Source: Pelodera strongyloides (lineage: Eukaryota; Nematoda; Chromadorea; Rhabditida; Rhabditidae). Taken from it: a stretch of 64,000 nt of DNA. Both the position numbers and the translations under genes were made by a program. The notes under the pieces are model-generated. The model saw only the letters and a program-made list of their open reading frames with translations, was not told the origin of the DNA and ran no database searches. The DNA is taken from contig JAANDG010000151.1 of assembly GCA_036852015.1 (NCBI GenBank), positions 186,001 through 250,000 of the forward strand, given 5' to 3'. Below are positions 46,750 to 59,465 of this stretch, in pieces. Each line of letters opens with the position of its first letter. The stretch's first letter is position 1.

Positions 46750-48021
46750 GTATTGAATCATTGTTTGTCATAGACGAGGTTTATAGCTTCGAGTCATTTA
46801 TATTAGTCAATGAAAATAAAATTCTTATTTCAACAAACAACGGGCACCAAGAGCACCTTATACACATCCTAAGGTTTTTAGAATGTCAGTAACCGGGCAC
46901 ATAAGGGAAATATTAATTGTAAGAAGTACCAGGTTGCGCGAAGGATACTCATACACACAATAAGCAATTTTGGTTCAAAAGGCTTATTGGAGAAGTCACC
47001 CTCAATACATCCCCTGTACATCCGTACATCTCATACACCCCCATACATCCTTGTATGAATCTGTACATCTTCGTCATGCATCCTGGAATAGATTCGTGCA
47101 TCCCCGTGCATCCCCATACATCGCCATACATCCTGTCTGAATACTGGTGACCCTCATACATCCCGTAGGGTATAAGGACACCGGACACCCTCGTACATCA
47201 CCTTACACATTTTTCCTTATTATAAGGTTAAATTTCGCACTAGAAAACGTGCAAAATATAATAAATGCGGTGTGAATAAATATCAATGAAAATTATGAAA
47301 AAAAAAAACATTAATTGTGTCACTGAGAATACCCTATGCTCCAATTTTATCAAACGTTCCAATAAAAAAAAAACATATTTATTTTCATAATCGTAGACGA
47401 TGAAGCTTCCACCACATCACAACCCCATGTTCGTTGCGTTCACAAGCGGCTTCAAATAAAAAAGTAAACGCTTCTCCATTATATACTAAGATATTCAAAA
47501 ATTCAGATATACAGCCAAGTATCACCGCCCCATAGCCTGTACAGGTAAGGATACGACGAGACACGCAGAGGATAGGGGGATAGCGGTGCATCTTGGACAC
47601 GAGCCGAATGATACCCTGGACCAATGACAAATGGAGCACATACACTACATTTTCACACTAAACATAAGATCAAATTGAATGCTGGTGTTGTTAGACTGTT
47701 AGACACCTACATTCAAAAACCAACAGGGAATATAGGAAATAAAAAACATTACGAACTGTAAGGACAAGATACCTCGAGGGGATGTGGGGTGGAATTTGGA
47801 GTTTATAAAAAGGAGTTTGTGCATCGCGGGAGACAATTTTTAGCACTGTCTTAGGCAAATTGAGCTTGATCAAATAAAGTGAGCAACGCTATTGAGCAAC
47901 TATAAAAACATTGTTGAATACTTAATAAAATAATCAATGTTCGTGTAAGAAATCGGAAAAGTGAATCAGTAAGCAAACAAGCCTAAGGTAAACTAAAAAA
48001 ATATATTCAAAAGAATTGCCC
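46750..48021. other. C-D spacer, no gene recognised
   Basis: Apart from the minisatellite at 47000-47170, the stretch is AT-rich. A minus-strand open frame at 47385-47645 shares GAAGC...GTGAACGCAAC with sequence near 40770, so it is probably repeat-derived. Confidence 0.4.
47000..47170 (-). repeat. degenerate GGATGTATG minisatellite
   Basis: On minus, repeated GGATGTATG / GGATGCACG / GGATGTACA units of 9-18 bp between GGGTGTCC and GAGGGTGAC. Gives spurious Tyr/Met/Gly-rich frames. Confidence 0.75.
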
Positions 48022-50383
48022 TCACACTGCCGTTTCTGACTCTATGCTTTCATCATCAGCAAGCGCCACTGTTTCACTCGAGAGCGGAACTGTTTCGCCT
48101 AGATCCGTTGGCGGCGCTCTAGAGAACTTGGACCTAAGCCAGCGCAAAAATCTCGAAGAATTCTTCCTCTGGCTTGGCTCAATTATTCTTTCGCCATCAG
48201 TGGGGCATTCTGTAATAAGCGGAGCTTGTGTTTCTTGGTCTCTTCTTGATTGAGGCTCGTAGTGTATACCTTTACAGCAACGACATTCCTTTTTCTTGCA
48301 GCAAGAGCTGCAGTATTTTCGAATTAGCAGCTTGAATAGCATTTTGCCACAACAATCGTAAGCGACATACAGAACACCGAACACTACGTATGGCCAGTAC
48401 ACTTTGAGAAGCTCGTCTGTGCTGAAATATGCACTGGGAGGATACACAAAGAAGCAATATGAAAATACATCCACATGTCCACACGGTCTGTCATAGCAAA
48501 GACGTTTGCTCTCTTGACAACTTACCCTTGTCAATGTGCATCCCATTTTATTTGGGCACCTTTTTCAAACAGTTACGAAGTTTGAAATGCCACACAACGT
48601 CACTAAAATTTTGCTTACCTTTTTGGTGGCGCCAAATTGAGATATTGATGGAACTGATCAAGTATATACATTACAGCCTTAGCAGGCTCGCTTTTGTTCG
48701 CATTGTCTAAGAAGAAAAACATGTTTTACTTTACTGCTGAAAAATAGCCCTCCTGGCCCTAGCCCGAAGACGTCGAGCAATTTGTCATCTGGAACTCGTC
48801 GCCTACTGTTCAGGACCTCTGCGGAACATGTCATAAGCAAACATTGAACCTGTATTTTCACCCTTGAATAAAGGTGCACGCTCTTGAAGCGTAAAACAAA
48901 TTTTTAAAATTTTTAAAAAATAACTGCTTGGCTTGAACATTTGAGTTATTGTAATGACAACTCACGAAAAATTTTATTGATATCGGCGGATTTTAAGGCT
49001 TGTGCAGCAACGCTCCCGGATGAAATAGCAAACTGAAAATAATAATAAAAATTTGTTGCGAGTGCAAATCCTTTGCAGATAATATGTAATTTCTGCTTAC
49101 GTAATTACCTATCCTACACCCTTTTCCAAAACGTTTTCTAGAACATATTGTTAATACCGTAATCACATCAATTTCAAATTTAAATCCCAGTACCCTGATA
49201 CCGCATACATATGAAACTAGCGAAAAACTAGAAATTATTACTTTTAGGATTGTACTCGTTCGTACTGCTTCTTCGAGTGTATCCTTTTTGTTAAAATTAT
49301 TCTGATTTGTTTTTAATTTTTAATTCTCCGTGGGTATGTTGTTTGTTATATATTTGAGACAACTGAGTATTGCTGGCTGTGTTGCTTATCCGTCGCCTTC
49401 TCGTGTATCAGTTGTTTGTTGTGACGAGTTGAGGATATCTATATGTTTCATTTCCCCCTTTTAGACCAAATGAGAACCATAAATCCGTGGGAGCATTTGT
49501 TGACAGAACGTCCCTTGACATGTTGTTTGTTGTATATTTGAGCATATGGTACCTCTGCTGACAAGATGCTCCATCGTGGACCCGACACCATTATAAGGTA
49601 AGTTATTGATAAGATAACTGACCGTAACATCCTTCATTGAGTAAACAATTAGAACGTCATCGTCACACTGTCCTCTATTTAATTGCTTCCTGAGCTCATT
49701 AGCGTAGTTTTGGAGTTCGTCGCGGCGCTGGTCCGAGTATCTAAACGACTGGCCATTTAACTGTAGAATGTTAGAAAAGCAGTGACCCTGTCGCCTGTCG
49801 GAAGCACGGACCGCAGGACAAATTCTCCCAATCGGGAAGGCTAGCACTGATCGTAGCGACCCTCTCAGCAAAACGTTTCATATCGTATTAGCACTTACCC
49901 AGTAAGTATATCTCCAAAGATTGTGACAAAAGAAACGGTGCTTCCAACTCCTTCCAAACAGTTTCTCTTCAGAGCGTCAAATTTTTCACATAGGCAAACT
50001 GTATCCGTTCTGATTGTATCCAACATTTCAACAACTCTTGGCTCTGGAATCATTTGCAAGAATGATATCATTTTATCCAATGTTACGTAAGAATGCTAAC
50101 TAAACCAGTGATTCATTCCAAACTTCCAAATAGTTACATCTAAAAACGATAATCATGACCTCAAACATAAGAAGCTTCATGATCCACAAAAAGATCCATA
50201 AAAAAAATGAAAGAATTACAAACGCATTTCGTCGAGCACCTTCCACGGATCGCACAAATATGAAGGTTTCTTAATTTTGCAACGTGGTGAAGATGTAAGG
50301 CTGTCCGGATAATTGTCGACAGTGAAGTCGTAAATCGCAAATGTATAATTAAGCAAAAGACACAATAACAGTATCCACCGCAT
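48022..50383 (-). CDS. MOLO1/TPM-domain membrane protein with long cytoplasmic tail, gene D
   Basis: Predicted 325-residue protein. Exons: 50383-50224, 50043-49899, 49740-49623, 49032-48966, 48706-48619, 48421-48022; phases 1,2,0,1,2. Signal peptide about 1-16 (MRWILLLCLLLNYTFA), then YPDS, a Cys-Cys pair with LCDPWKVL, CLCEKFDALKRNC, ELRKQLNRGQCDDDVLIVYS and YILDQFHQYL. The span is near residues 200-216 (VYWPYVVFGVLYVAYDCC). The tail of about 105 residues is the longest in the cluster: Cys-rich (SSCCKKKECRCC), then a basic stretch (RFLRWLRSKFSR) and an acidic, serine-rich end (ADDESIESETAV). A tail of this size could hold sorting or phosphorylation sites, which is inference. Exon 4 is shorter than in A and B. 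Intron 4 contains a copy of the short VPDDKLLDVF repeat. Confidence 0.85.
48765..48893 (-). repeat. VPDDKLLDVF short dispersed repeat, copy 3
   Basis: Frame reads LLMTCSAEVLNSRRRVPDDK then LLDVF. In gene D intron 4. The flanking AATAAAGGTGCACGCTCTTG is shared with copy 1. Confidence 0.65.
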
Positions 50384-50548
50384 ATTCCGAATGAGTAACT
50401 GATGTTCAAGTAAGTCGTTGTTAGCTACAGACTACTGAACCCTTAAAAATTCTGAAAGAGCATAGCAATTGCAAAAAAAAAAACAATACTGGGAACGCAG
50501 CAAACAATACTCAAAATGTGTTCTCGGAAGCATAATGTAACATAAAAT

Positions 50549-50549
<1 letters not shown>

Positions 50550-50599
<50 letters not shown>

Positions 50600-50600
50600 G
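50550..50600 (+). repeat. (TA)n microsatellite
   Basis: About 45 bp of TA dinucleotides, upstream of gene D. Confidence 0.95.
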
Positions 50601-50876
50601 TTGCAGAAGTAAAACAAAATGAACCAGCTACAACTGTCTACATTTGAAAGTGAAATAAAGTTATTGACAGTTGAGGACGCCTTTTTAAATTACGCAAGTA
50701 ATACACTAATAATCAATGTCAGTTATTAGCTTGCGAATAGGTCGCATGTTTGTCCGCCTGCGTTATTAATAAAACTTGTGCGCTTTGAATGCAACACTCC
50801 AAGAAAAAGAATGTCACTGATAAGACCAATGTTCCACGGCCGTATCTTCCTTATTTTATGCCAGCCAATAATAAAA

Positions 50877-51272
50877 TTAAAGGGTCAGGTCCACTTCAGG
50901 TAACCCACATTTTTAACCACTCCGTCTGATTCTCCGTATCAAACATAGAAGGATGCATTTTTTTCTAATTTTCCGGCGCAACATTCACGCCGTAACCAGC
51001 AACTCACCATAGCCTTTCATGCCCAACAACTAATTTTCAGCGGGGGCCGCGCCGATTGTCCAACATGTTATACCGGGCGTGGTAATTACTTCATTTGCCA
51101 ATCAGCGCGAATGGGCGTGACAACCGCGATGAATAGCACTGACAATTGTAAATTGCAGGTAAATGCGTGAATGTTGCTCCTGAAAATTCGAAAAAAAATT
51201 CATCCTACTATATTTGACACGGAGAAGCAGATGGAATGGTCAAAAATAGGGGTTACCTGGTCCCAGTGGACG
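50877..51272. mobile_element. TTAA-7 palindromic MITE, right end eroded
   Basis: TTAAAGGGTCAGGTCCACTT. The inverted arms GGTAACCCACATTTTTAACC and GCAACATTCACGC have complements ending near GGGGTTACCTGG. No TTAA is left at the right. Confidence 0.7.
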
Positions 51273-51449
51273 GCACTGACGGCAGCACCTCAACAACCAG
51301 GACCCTGATCTCCAGTGAACTGCCAGTGTACATTTTGTTCCATCATTCAACAGGTTTTTGAAATGTGTGTTGGACTGCATTGTCATATGTTGACCGCTAT
51401 GTCGCTTTCAGAGTGCCTTGCATCATTGCATGAATGTTCTGTTTATTAA

Positions 51450-52860
51450 GAGGCCGATTTGTTTTTACAGTAAACTGGCGAGATGGCTCCGGGAGATTCT
51501 CTCTCTGTCTGACCAATGTTTTGCTGGGCGTGACCCTGAGATGGGAACTCGTGCCTCAACGCCTCAACCTGTACGGTTTTGTGCAATAATGTCCTGAGCA
51601 CGACTCGTCTGGGAAACTGCTTGTAAAGTACAGCGAATGTCAACACTAAATCGAATTATACGGAGTTCCGAAAAAAAAGAAAAAAAGCACACGTACAGTA
51701 CGTTTTCTGCATGCATCTTTCTTTTCTTTCTCGTGCTGCACTCTTTTATTGTACTGTTGAGACTAGCGCTCAACTTTCGTGAAACACATGTCTGTAGGAG
51801 ATGTGGATTATGCAGTACGAATTAGAATGGGCTGGATGTCGGATAGAATGGGTTTGCAGCCCGAATTAGCATGCTAACTTGGATACTTATATGAGTGACA
51901 CATAATACGTTTATCCCAAGATCGACATGTAGCCGGATGCGGACGTGGACGTGTGGTGCTGATGGACCTGGTGTGGAGCGAGCAAGGACGTGTGGTGTTA
52001 TGCTGGACCATCTACAGAAGAAAGAATAGTGTTGTGTTCAAGGAACCTCAGGCCTACTGGAAGGCCGAGTCGGAGAAGAGAAACAATGAAGCCCCTCCGG
52101 CGTGTATGAAGAGGATTTCGACCCACTTGTTACCACGCCAGTGTGTTCCACAGTAGAAAATACTGAAAGCACTTTCAAGTAAGTCCCACGTGGCAGGCGT
52201 CTCCAAAAACCTCTTTTAAACAAACGGTGCTATAAAGTTAAAATATAGAGAATGCAGGTGAAACTTCTTGTCTCCGGAGTGTTGCGACTTCGTGCAACGA
52301 AACGTACATGGAAAGGGAGTGTTTAAGTTAACTGTCTGAATTAGTCAAACTTACGTAAGATTGTGTTCATCAATGATAAATTAGCGTGTTTTGTAGAGTA
52401 TAAATAATCTCTCGTCTTGCTTCAGATATGGGCTGATGATGCTTTAATCGAATGTGTATTGTTCCACTGGTCCATTCGGTCGACGGATTCTACTTGACTG
52501 AGCTGTTTGGAAGGATTCCAACTTCTCGTGCCAGAACCTGTTCGCCTGCGTCTGTTGCCACTATAATCCCCGAGCATTGGTATAAGCCGGAGGAAGAGCA
52601 CAGACCCACGAAGCGTCAGGAAGAGCCGAGATAAAGTAATCCAAGCCATCTCTCTGATCAATAAAGATTCCGCTTCGGCGACCTGTTACTGCGTTCTTCA
52701 TATTCAGTTTCTGTGTTATCGGTTGTGAGCACGAGCAGGTGTTTACAGCTACGCTGCATGGTAGTCCCTTGAATTGGCGAGAATTCAAACGATCCCATAA
52801 TTCAGAATTCGCTGTTTTTTTTTCAGACGACCGGAATTCCATATTGAAGGAATTCTTTAG
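51450..52860. other. unclassified coding-like sequence, possibly a dead retroelement
   Basis: Between genes D and E. More GC-rich than its surroundings, with several overlapping open frames (plus 51953-52156, minus 52561-52842) but no domain, no splice pattern and no terminal repeats that I could identify. Confidence 0.3.
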
Positions 52861-53425
52861 AAGGGTCTAATATTTTATTTTTATTTTCCCTAAACTTACC
52901 TTCAAAACGCAAGTTTTTTTGAGCCCAGCATGCAAAACTGGGTTGACAGAGTTGGCGAAAGTTAGACGTAATGTTTCCATTTCCGTTTAACTGCGGTGAC
53001 TATTAGCTACTGGTCGCAGTCTCTACAACTTCCGCATTTTGCTTCGAGTGTACTTGAAAGTAGAAAAGAATTAAAAAAAAACTTTACCAAAACCAAATAA
53101 TTCATCCACCAATTAGAATTATACAAGACGTAGATTCCAGAAGTAGACTCATTGGACGATTACTCTTTATAAATTAACGATGTATATTGTCGCTGTTCCT
53201 TGCACAATAAGTTGTTAAAATGGAAAGGATGCAATAAAATATTTATTCAAAGCGGAAGAGAATTATTCAAAATCATGAAAAGAATTAGTGGCAAATGTGC
53301 ACTTTTAAATCATAGGTCATAGAACACCTAACCTAACAACATTGTAAGCAAGACACCACTTTTCTGTTCCCAGTAAATAGCGGCAGTATTTCTTATCATT
53401 ATTAGTACATATTGCATCATTGCCA

Positions 53426-53747
53426 TTGAAAGGGACAGGCCCACGCGAAAAAAGCTTTCCTCAATTTACTTGCACACACAGTGTGTTTGGATTTTCAGAA
53501 AATCACCGTGAAAACCGTATGTCTTTACATCTTGCTAATACAACAAGTAAAACAAGGCGTTTCCAATAGAGTAATGCCCAAAGGCGCAAAAATTGATTCC
53601 AACTGCGGTACCTGGCCGAACGGGGAATCACTCTGCGAGTTCTGGGTGTAAAGAAATTCGGTTTTCACAGTAATATTTCTGAAATTCCGGACGTTCTGTG
53701 GAAGTAAATTGGGGGAAACTTTGTTTCTCGTGGGCCTGTCCCGTTAA
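53426..53747. mobile_element. TTAA-5 MITE, diverged
   Basis: AAAGGGACAGGCCCACGCG to CGTGGGCCTGTCCCGTTAA, with the same CAATTTACTTGCACA and GGTACCTGGCCGAAC motifs as 26571-27020. Confidence 0.75.
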
Positions 53748-54517
53748 TCTCTCATTATAATAACTAAATCGGCAGGATAGGGGCAGGACCCCCAACAGAG
53801 GAGCTCAAACAAACTAAAAATTACAACGCTAATATAGATGGCAATAATACTGAGTGGTGTACATATGAGATGTTTTGCTAATAATCCCGCAAAGTTAACC
53901 GGTGGACCATAACAAGTGAACGGGAATGGAATGGGCGAGGGAAAATAGCGACAAGACCAGGAAAAAGTTGTGGTAGCCTGTTTTTGAAACCTACGTTGCG
54001 CACCTGCATCCATATGTAATCATGCTGATGAGTGTGGTCATAGGTCGCTCTAGGAACCAAGTTATTCCACATACATTTCGAATTATCTTTTAAAGCGCAT
54101 TAACTATAGTATACAGGTACGCGTATGCAGAACAAACGTCGGAGTATATATCATATCAAATTAAGCTGTAACCGGTGCAACTAACATTAAATGAGCAAAA
54201 GGTAGAATAAGGTTACACACTAAACATTAAAACACAAAGAGAGAGTCAAGAAGCTGGTCAAGAAAAAAAAGAAGAAAACAGGTAAAGTACTATGAAATAC
54301 ACATTGCGGATAAACTAATAAAAAAATTAGTAACGCAAACCTATGTTGGACTACATTCCGATTAATTATCCGAAAATGCATTTTGTTCAAACACAGAAAA
54401 CACTTTTGTTTCAAAAACGCGGATGCTATAACTCTTTAAAAGTTAAATTATATACTACATGGAAACACCAGGGCAGCACCTGTGGACCGAAGAGCTCAAA
54501 ATACTTTAACTAGAGAT

Positions 54518-56070
54518 TCAGTTCTCATTAAGCTTTGCTTCCTCGTGCCCATTTGTTGTAGTCTCGTCTAGAAGACGCTCTTGCGTTTCGGTAGTTGTAG
54601 GGGCCAATGTTGCATTTTCTCCAGTTGTACATTTCTTCTTTAGGTGCCGGCAGATTGACACACATGTCAGGTAAACCATAAGAACACACGTCACTATTTC
54701 GGCAATGTGAGTCCAAATTCTGAAATAAGTTGATAAAATGAGCTCTCAGAATATCAGAAAAGTTTATGCATAAAGTTAGGGAACCTAATGAAAGCACCGT
54801 GCACAGTCTCATTGTCTTGTTACTTGAATTTTTTTTTAAAGTTTATTTTTTATAAAATTCTCCACTTACGGTGTTTCACATGGAGCACATTCTGCGGCGC
54901 GCCTGTAGTTAGTTTTGTCTACAGTTGTGTTGGTCTTGCAATTAACTCCGGGAGTCTTCGATGTGCAAGGAGCACCTAGAATAAGCAATAATGAATTATG
55001 TTGTAATGAAATATAAATATACAACCCACCCATTCATGGTAAAAGTCTAAAATGTAGGTTTTTTCTGTAATTATTTTGATCCAAACGCAAAACATAATCA
55101 ATTGGTTGTAGCTCACCAAATTTGTCGTATATATCGAAGTGTTCCTCGATCTTCACTCCCAGTCCAAAAGATACGACTACCTAAAATTTATATTGACTTC
55201 CAAGGACAATTTCGTTTCCAACCAAGATTACGTTTTTATAACTTGAATCGAACAATGTGCTAAATAAAGTTCTTTTATAAGGAAAGCTGTCTGGATAGAA
55301 AATCCATGAAAAAATCTTACACATTGGTCAGAGAATATGTAAACAAGAAGCATTGCACATGGCCCATTGTTCTGGAATTCACGAATGTAGATAGCTCGTC
55401 TTTGTTGAGACTGTTTGCGTCTCACTCGATCACTAAAAACGACACTCGATTACATTATTTGATAAATTATCGATGGTTCCGTCCGCGTTTTTCTTCTTAG
55501 AAATTGAAATCTCATACAACTAACAAAGGAAAAACAAAAAAAAAAAAAATACCTCGTGTTTTCAAATTCGGACCCGTCCGCGATTACCATGTTAACTTTT
55601 ATTCCTCTACTTTCCGTACAGTTCCCGGTAGATTCGTCAATCTTCAGGCAACAACTGGCCGAATTTTTCAATCGCAATAATTTCTCGTTGAAATTTGACG
55701 CTAAAAGAATCATCAAGTGTGAAGTATCTAACGTGTACATATGGAAATGACCGAAAAAATGCTGTGTATATTAGTCGCACTTGGCGTCTTATTGGTAGCC
55801 TATTCTTGAAAGTTGCGCAGTACCCGTAGAAAGGAATATGACGGTCCTCAAAAGTTACGTGCTTCTAGGGTATAAATGCGGCACTCGCGTAAATATTAGC
55901 TACTTACACTGTTCCTTTGTGAGTAGGGTATGTGGATCGCACGGTACCGGCGACGGTCTGGTGGGACACTGAAGTAGTATGCCCAAATCCCCCGTACCTT
56001 CCCGCTTGTGTACTGGGGTCATCATTACACAGGCAAATTGAATAAGCATAAGGTACATCAACAATCTCAT
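54518..56070 (-). CDS. divergent MOLO1/TPM-like membrane protein, gene E
   Basis: Predicted 264-residue protein. Exons: 56070-55908, 55700-55553, 55432-55321, 55180-55117, 54975-54870, 54719-54518; phases 1,2,0,1,2. The signal peptide is MRLLMYLMLIQFACVMM. The core keeps CPTRPSPVPCDPHTLL, CCLKIDESTGNC and PCAMLLVYIFSDQC. The exon that encodes the YHQLL helix elsewhere instead encodes a Thr/Asn-rich segment with four cysteines (PCTSKTPGVNC ... ECAPCET) just before the span (about 203-219, IVTCVLMVYLTCVSIC). The tail has KKK, a TTTET run and an acidic end. A canonical TTTCAG lies directly against the ATG, so the start codon is probably the first base after a spliced leader or an upstream exon. 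Introns are short and the gene is compact (1.55 kb). Confidence 0.8.
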
Positions 56071-56474
56071 CTGAAATATAGTTATTTACTATTTGTTTCA
56101 ATCTGAGTATCCAAGGCTAAATTAATCTATGTTTTGTGAAGCACGCAGAAAAATAAACGCAGAAAAAAAAATAAAATAAAAACGATTTGGTTGTGAAATG
56201 CGCGAGGCGAGAAGCTTCCATCCTTTTTAAATTCAAATTCCCGCGGAAAAGTATTGCATAATTGATGCGCAGCGGGTAACTACGCAGCTTTTCTGTGTGA
56301 CGAAATATCGATAACGCTGACTCTGATTCTGATAACTAACTAGCCTAAAAATAAGCGACGGCAAATCGATTGATTGTCAAACTCTCTTCAAACTTCTTTG
56401 GTCGGCTAGATAGTTGGCATCATCATGTGTAAGATACAGTCGAAAAAAATACTTATTCTTTCAAATAATTATAT

Positions 56475-56645
56475 TTAAAGCGAAATGCTAGCCCCTTTGG
56501 AAAATTTGCATATGGTAAGCAAATCCTATGTATCCTATGCTAATTTTGCGCGATCGTCCACGGCAATAGCGCAAAATTAGCATAGGATACATAGGATTTG
56601 CTTATCATATGCAAATTTTCCAAAGAGGCTGGCATTTCGCTTTAA
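56475..56645. mobile_element. TTAA-2 palindromic MITE
   Basis: Same 171-bp structure as 25964-26134, TTAA to TTAA. It lies upstream of gene E. Confidence 0.85.
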
Positions 56646-57584
56646 ACAAAAAATATGCTCCATTTCTTCTGTGATAAAACTCCAGGTTACACAAGGTAGG
56701 CTGCGAAAACTTTTCGCATAGAATGCGTAATTGGTGAAGCTATTCGCAAAAGATGATTCTCAGAAATGGGCCGCAGTTGGATCGTGAAAATGCTTTTTGA
56801 ACCAAAGCAATGTTTTGTAAACTAAGCATCTCGATCTCCACAAGTACATAATATTAGGTTATCGTTTAAGCAAGGACAGCGAGCTGCTGTTTTTGAGTAT
56901 GGGAAGAAACAACGCTGCCAATCCAATTGTACAGTAAGTTGGTTGGACCCGGAATCGTGTGATCCACTAACCGATATTGTAACTTACCTCACATACATAT
57001 ATTTCCAAGAGCATTTCAAAATAACACTCCTCTGCGTTCGTTTCGTAGATTCTTAGTAGTGGAGACGGTGATTTTCAAAGGACAAGATGTGCACATCTTC
57101 ATAGTTAGGAAGGGAAGCTGCATATGTCAAGTCTAAAGAATTTATATGCACTACACCGGGAGAATGCTGCTAATTAATTCGGCAGGAGCCCTACTAATAG
57201 CATACCGTTAAAAAATTGATTTCAAATTAATCAAGGTCAAATTAATCAAGGCAATCAATTAAAAGTTGGAAGTATACTCGTCCGTTTAAAATGAAAGTTA
57301 TGAAATTAAGCCGTGTTAAGCCGTGTTAAGCCACGGCTGATAGCAGCGATATGACAGTATATCCAGAATGATAACAGGGAATGACTGTGTTTCTTCCTAT
57401 ATTATTGTCTTTGGAACTAAAATAAAGATCGAAACAAATACTCGTGTGAAGCCATACCACCGAGTAATTACTTTGTGCTATTCTACGCTCCTCGAGATTG
57501 ACTTCTAATCATTTCGGCATTTCTCAAAAACTAAAAACCATTTCTCGTTTCTAACCAAAAACAGTTACAATTAGCACTGAGAAG

Positions 57585-58056
57585 TTAAAGGGATGGGTTC
57601 ACTACAAAATCACCTTTTTTTTATGCTTTACTTTGATTGTACAAAGGAAAACTTAAACAAAGAGCATAAAAAATATTCCTTGAATTATTCCCTAGGGCAG
57701 ATATTAGGTAAAAAAGGTGAGTATTGATTTTTTTCCGATAAAGTTGTACTGCAAGATAAACTAAGGAAGCTAAGATATATGCTGAAAACCTGTTTTTTCA
57801 TTGTTTTATTGAATAAACGATGAAGACTGCATTTATTTGCTCAAAACAGTGTGTTTCAGCCATATCTCTTAGCTTCCTTAGTTTATCTTGCAGTACAACT
57901 TTATCGGAAAAAGATCAATACTCACCTTTTTTTACCTAATATCTTCCCTAGGGAATAATTCAAGGAATATTTTTATGCTCTTTTTTAAGTTTTCCTGTGT
58001 ACAATCAAAGTAAATCATAAAAACAAGGTGATTTTATAGTGAACCCATCCCTTTAA
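57585..58056. mobile_element. TTAA-3 long palindromic MITE
   Basis: TTAAAGGGATGGGTTCACTA to the complementary TAGTGAACCCATCCCTTTAA, 472 bp. Same arms as 35388-35868 with small indels. Confidence 0.85.
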
Positions 58057-58813
58057 TTCCTGTAAAAATCGGAGCTGATTGAACTGATTGACGAAAACTG
58101 ATTGCCTAAATGAAATGCCCCAGTTTGGGTAATAAGAAGGACTGATTTGAACACATGCTTAGGATATTATATTGTCCACTTCTTATATAATCCGATTCAA
58201 ATTATTGGCCCCTTTTCGTAGATTTAAAACAGGATGAAACCCAAACTTACCACACAAAGACTCTTTTCCACTATAAATTTTGTCCTCTTTTCGCATGATG
58301 AAATTTACTATTCACATAATTAAAAATTAAACTAAACTGTTAACCTGTATGACCTGTTAACCTGTTATACCTGTATAACCTATACCTGCAATCTACTAAC
58401 CTGTTGGTATATTTAATGAAAAGTGAACGAAAACGAAAAAGTTACTGCGAAAGATTAACGTAAATTATAATATTTTATAGTGAAATAATCATGTTTATGT
58501 TAAAAATACAGCCTGCTTTTCCGTCCGCCCTGTGTTATGTGACTGTTGAAGCTGAGAATTTTCGACTCTATTATGTACCAATCTCGAAGTGTTCTAGAAA
58601 GGTTACGTAACTTTCTCTATTCCTATTTTTCTTACTCTCAGTCTCACACTGCCTCTTTCCTCTGTGAAGCATGTGCCCTTTACTCCGCTTCACGCATCTA
58701 CAAAATCATTTATGACTATGGAAACGTATATTATGATTCTGGATTCTCGGCACGTCTAATGCTACCGAGGAAATTTGCCATTGAAATCGCCCGCCTTATG
58801 TAGCGCAGAGAGA

Positions 58814-58906
58814 AGACGTCGAGCAATTTGCCATCTGGAACTCGTCGCCTAACGCTCAGCCTCAGGACCTCTGCGGAACAAGTTACAAGCTCATCGCTCT
58901 TGTGGT
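58814..58906 (-). repeat. VPDDKLLDVF short dispersed repeat, copy 4
   Basis: Frame reads TCSAEVLRLSVRRRVPDGKL, so it carries a 6-bp in-frame insertion. The TTAA-6 MITE abuts it. In the E-F spacer. Confidence 0.65.
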
Positions 58907-59302
58907 TTAAAGGGACAGGCCCATCAAAGTAAACCTATATTTACGATACGTTCATAGTGACTATCAAGCATTTTATTACAATATATACAAACTAAATTTC
59001 ACATTTATTTGCCATGGAAAACTTTTTTCCGATGCGCTCAGCTAAAATGTATACCATAAAACTGCAGATTTCAAAGCTATATATGCAAATTTTAATTGCA
59101 TTATAATTTCACGATAAATTTGCATTGACGACAAGTATATTTGCGGCTTTACGGTATACATTTGAGCTGAGCGCATCGGAAAAAAGTTTTCCATGGCAAA
59201 TAAATGTGAAATTTAGTTTGTATATATTGTAATAAAAATGCTTGATAGTCACTATGGACGTATCGTAAATATAGGTTTACTTTGATGGGCCTGTCCCTTT
59301 AA
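58907..59302. mobile_element. TTAA-6 long palindromic MITE
   Basis: TTAAAGGGACAGGCCCATCA to TGATGGGCCTGTCCCTTTAA. Arms of about 170 bp (GTAAACCTATATTTACGATA ...) match almost fully. It is inserted at the edge of the VPDDKLLDVF repeat. Confidence 0.85.
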
Positions 59303-59337
59303 AAGATTATTTATATTTACACAAGCTAACACAGGTC

Positions 59338-59465
59338 AGCCGGTAGAGCGCTCCACTGTCAAATCGAGAGTTTCTTTGTACTACAAAATTATCGGTATCT
59401 CTGGGGAATCGATCGCACATCAGCTCATGAGTCCAGCGCTCTACCGACTACGCTAATGAGCGCGT
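59338..59465. pseudogene. two facing tRNA-like A-box fragments
   Basis: Plus: TCAGCCGGTAGAGCGCTCC. Minus: TTAGCGTAGTCGGTAGAGCG, followed by CTGGACTCATGAGC and the B-box-like GCGATCGATTCCCC (CAT in the anticodon position). Acceptor stems do not form. Confidence 0.45.

Noticed and set aside
50161..50409. 82-residue minus open frame with hydrophobic start
   Set aside because: It overlaps gene D exon 1 in another frame; the frame starting at 50383 has the signal peptide and CDP motif.
58546..58803. 85-residue plus-strand open frame
   Set aside because: No recognisable motif, no splice or leader signal, and it ends against a dispersed repeat; chance open frame is more likely.
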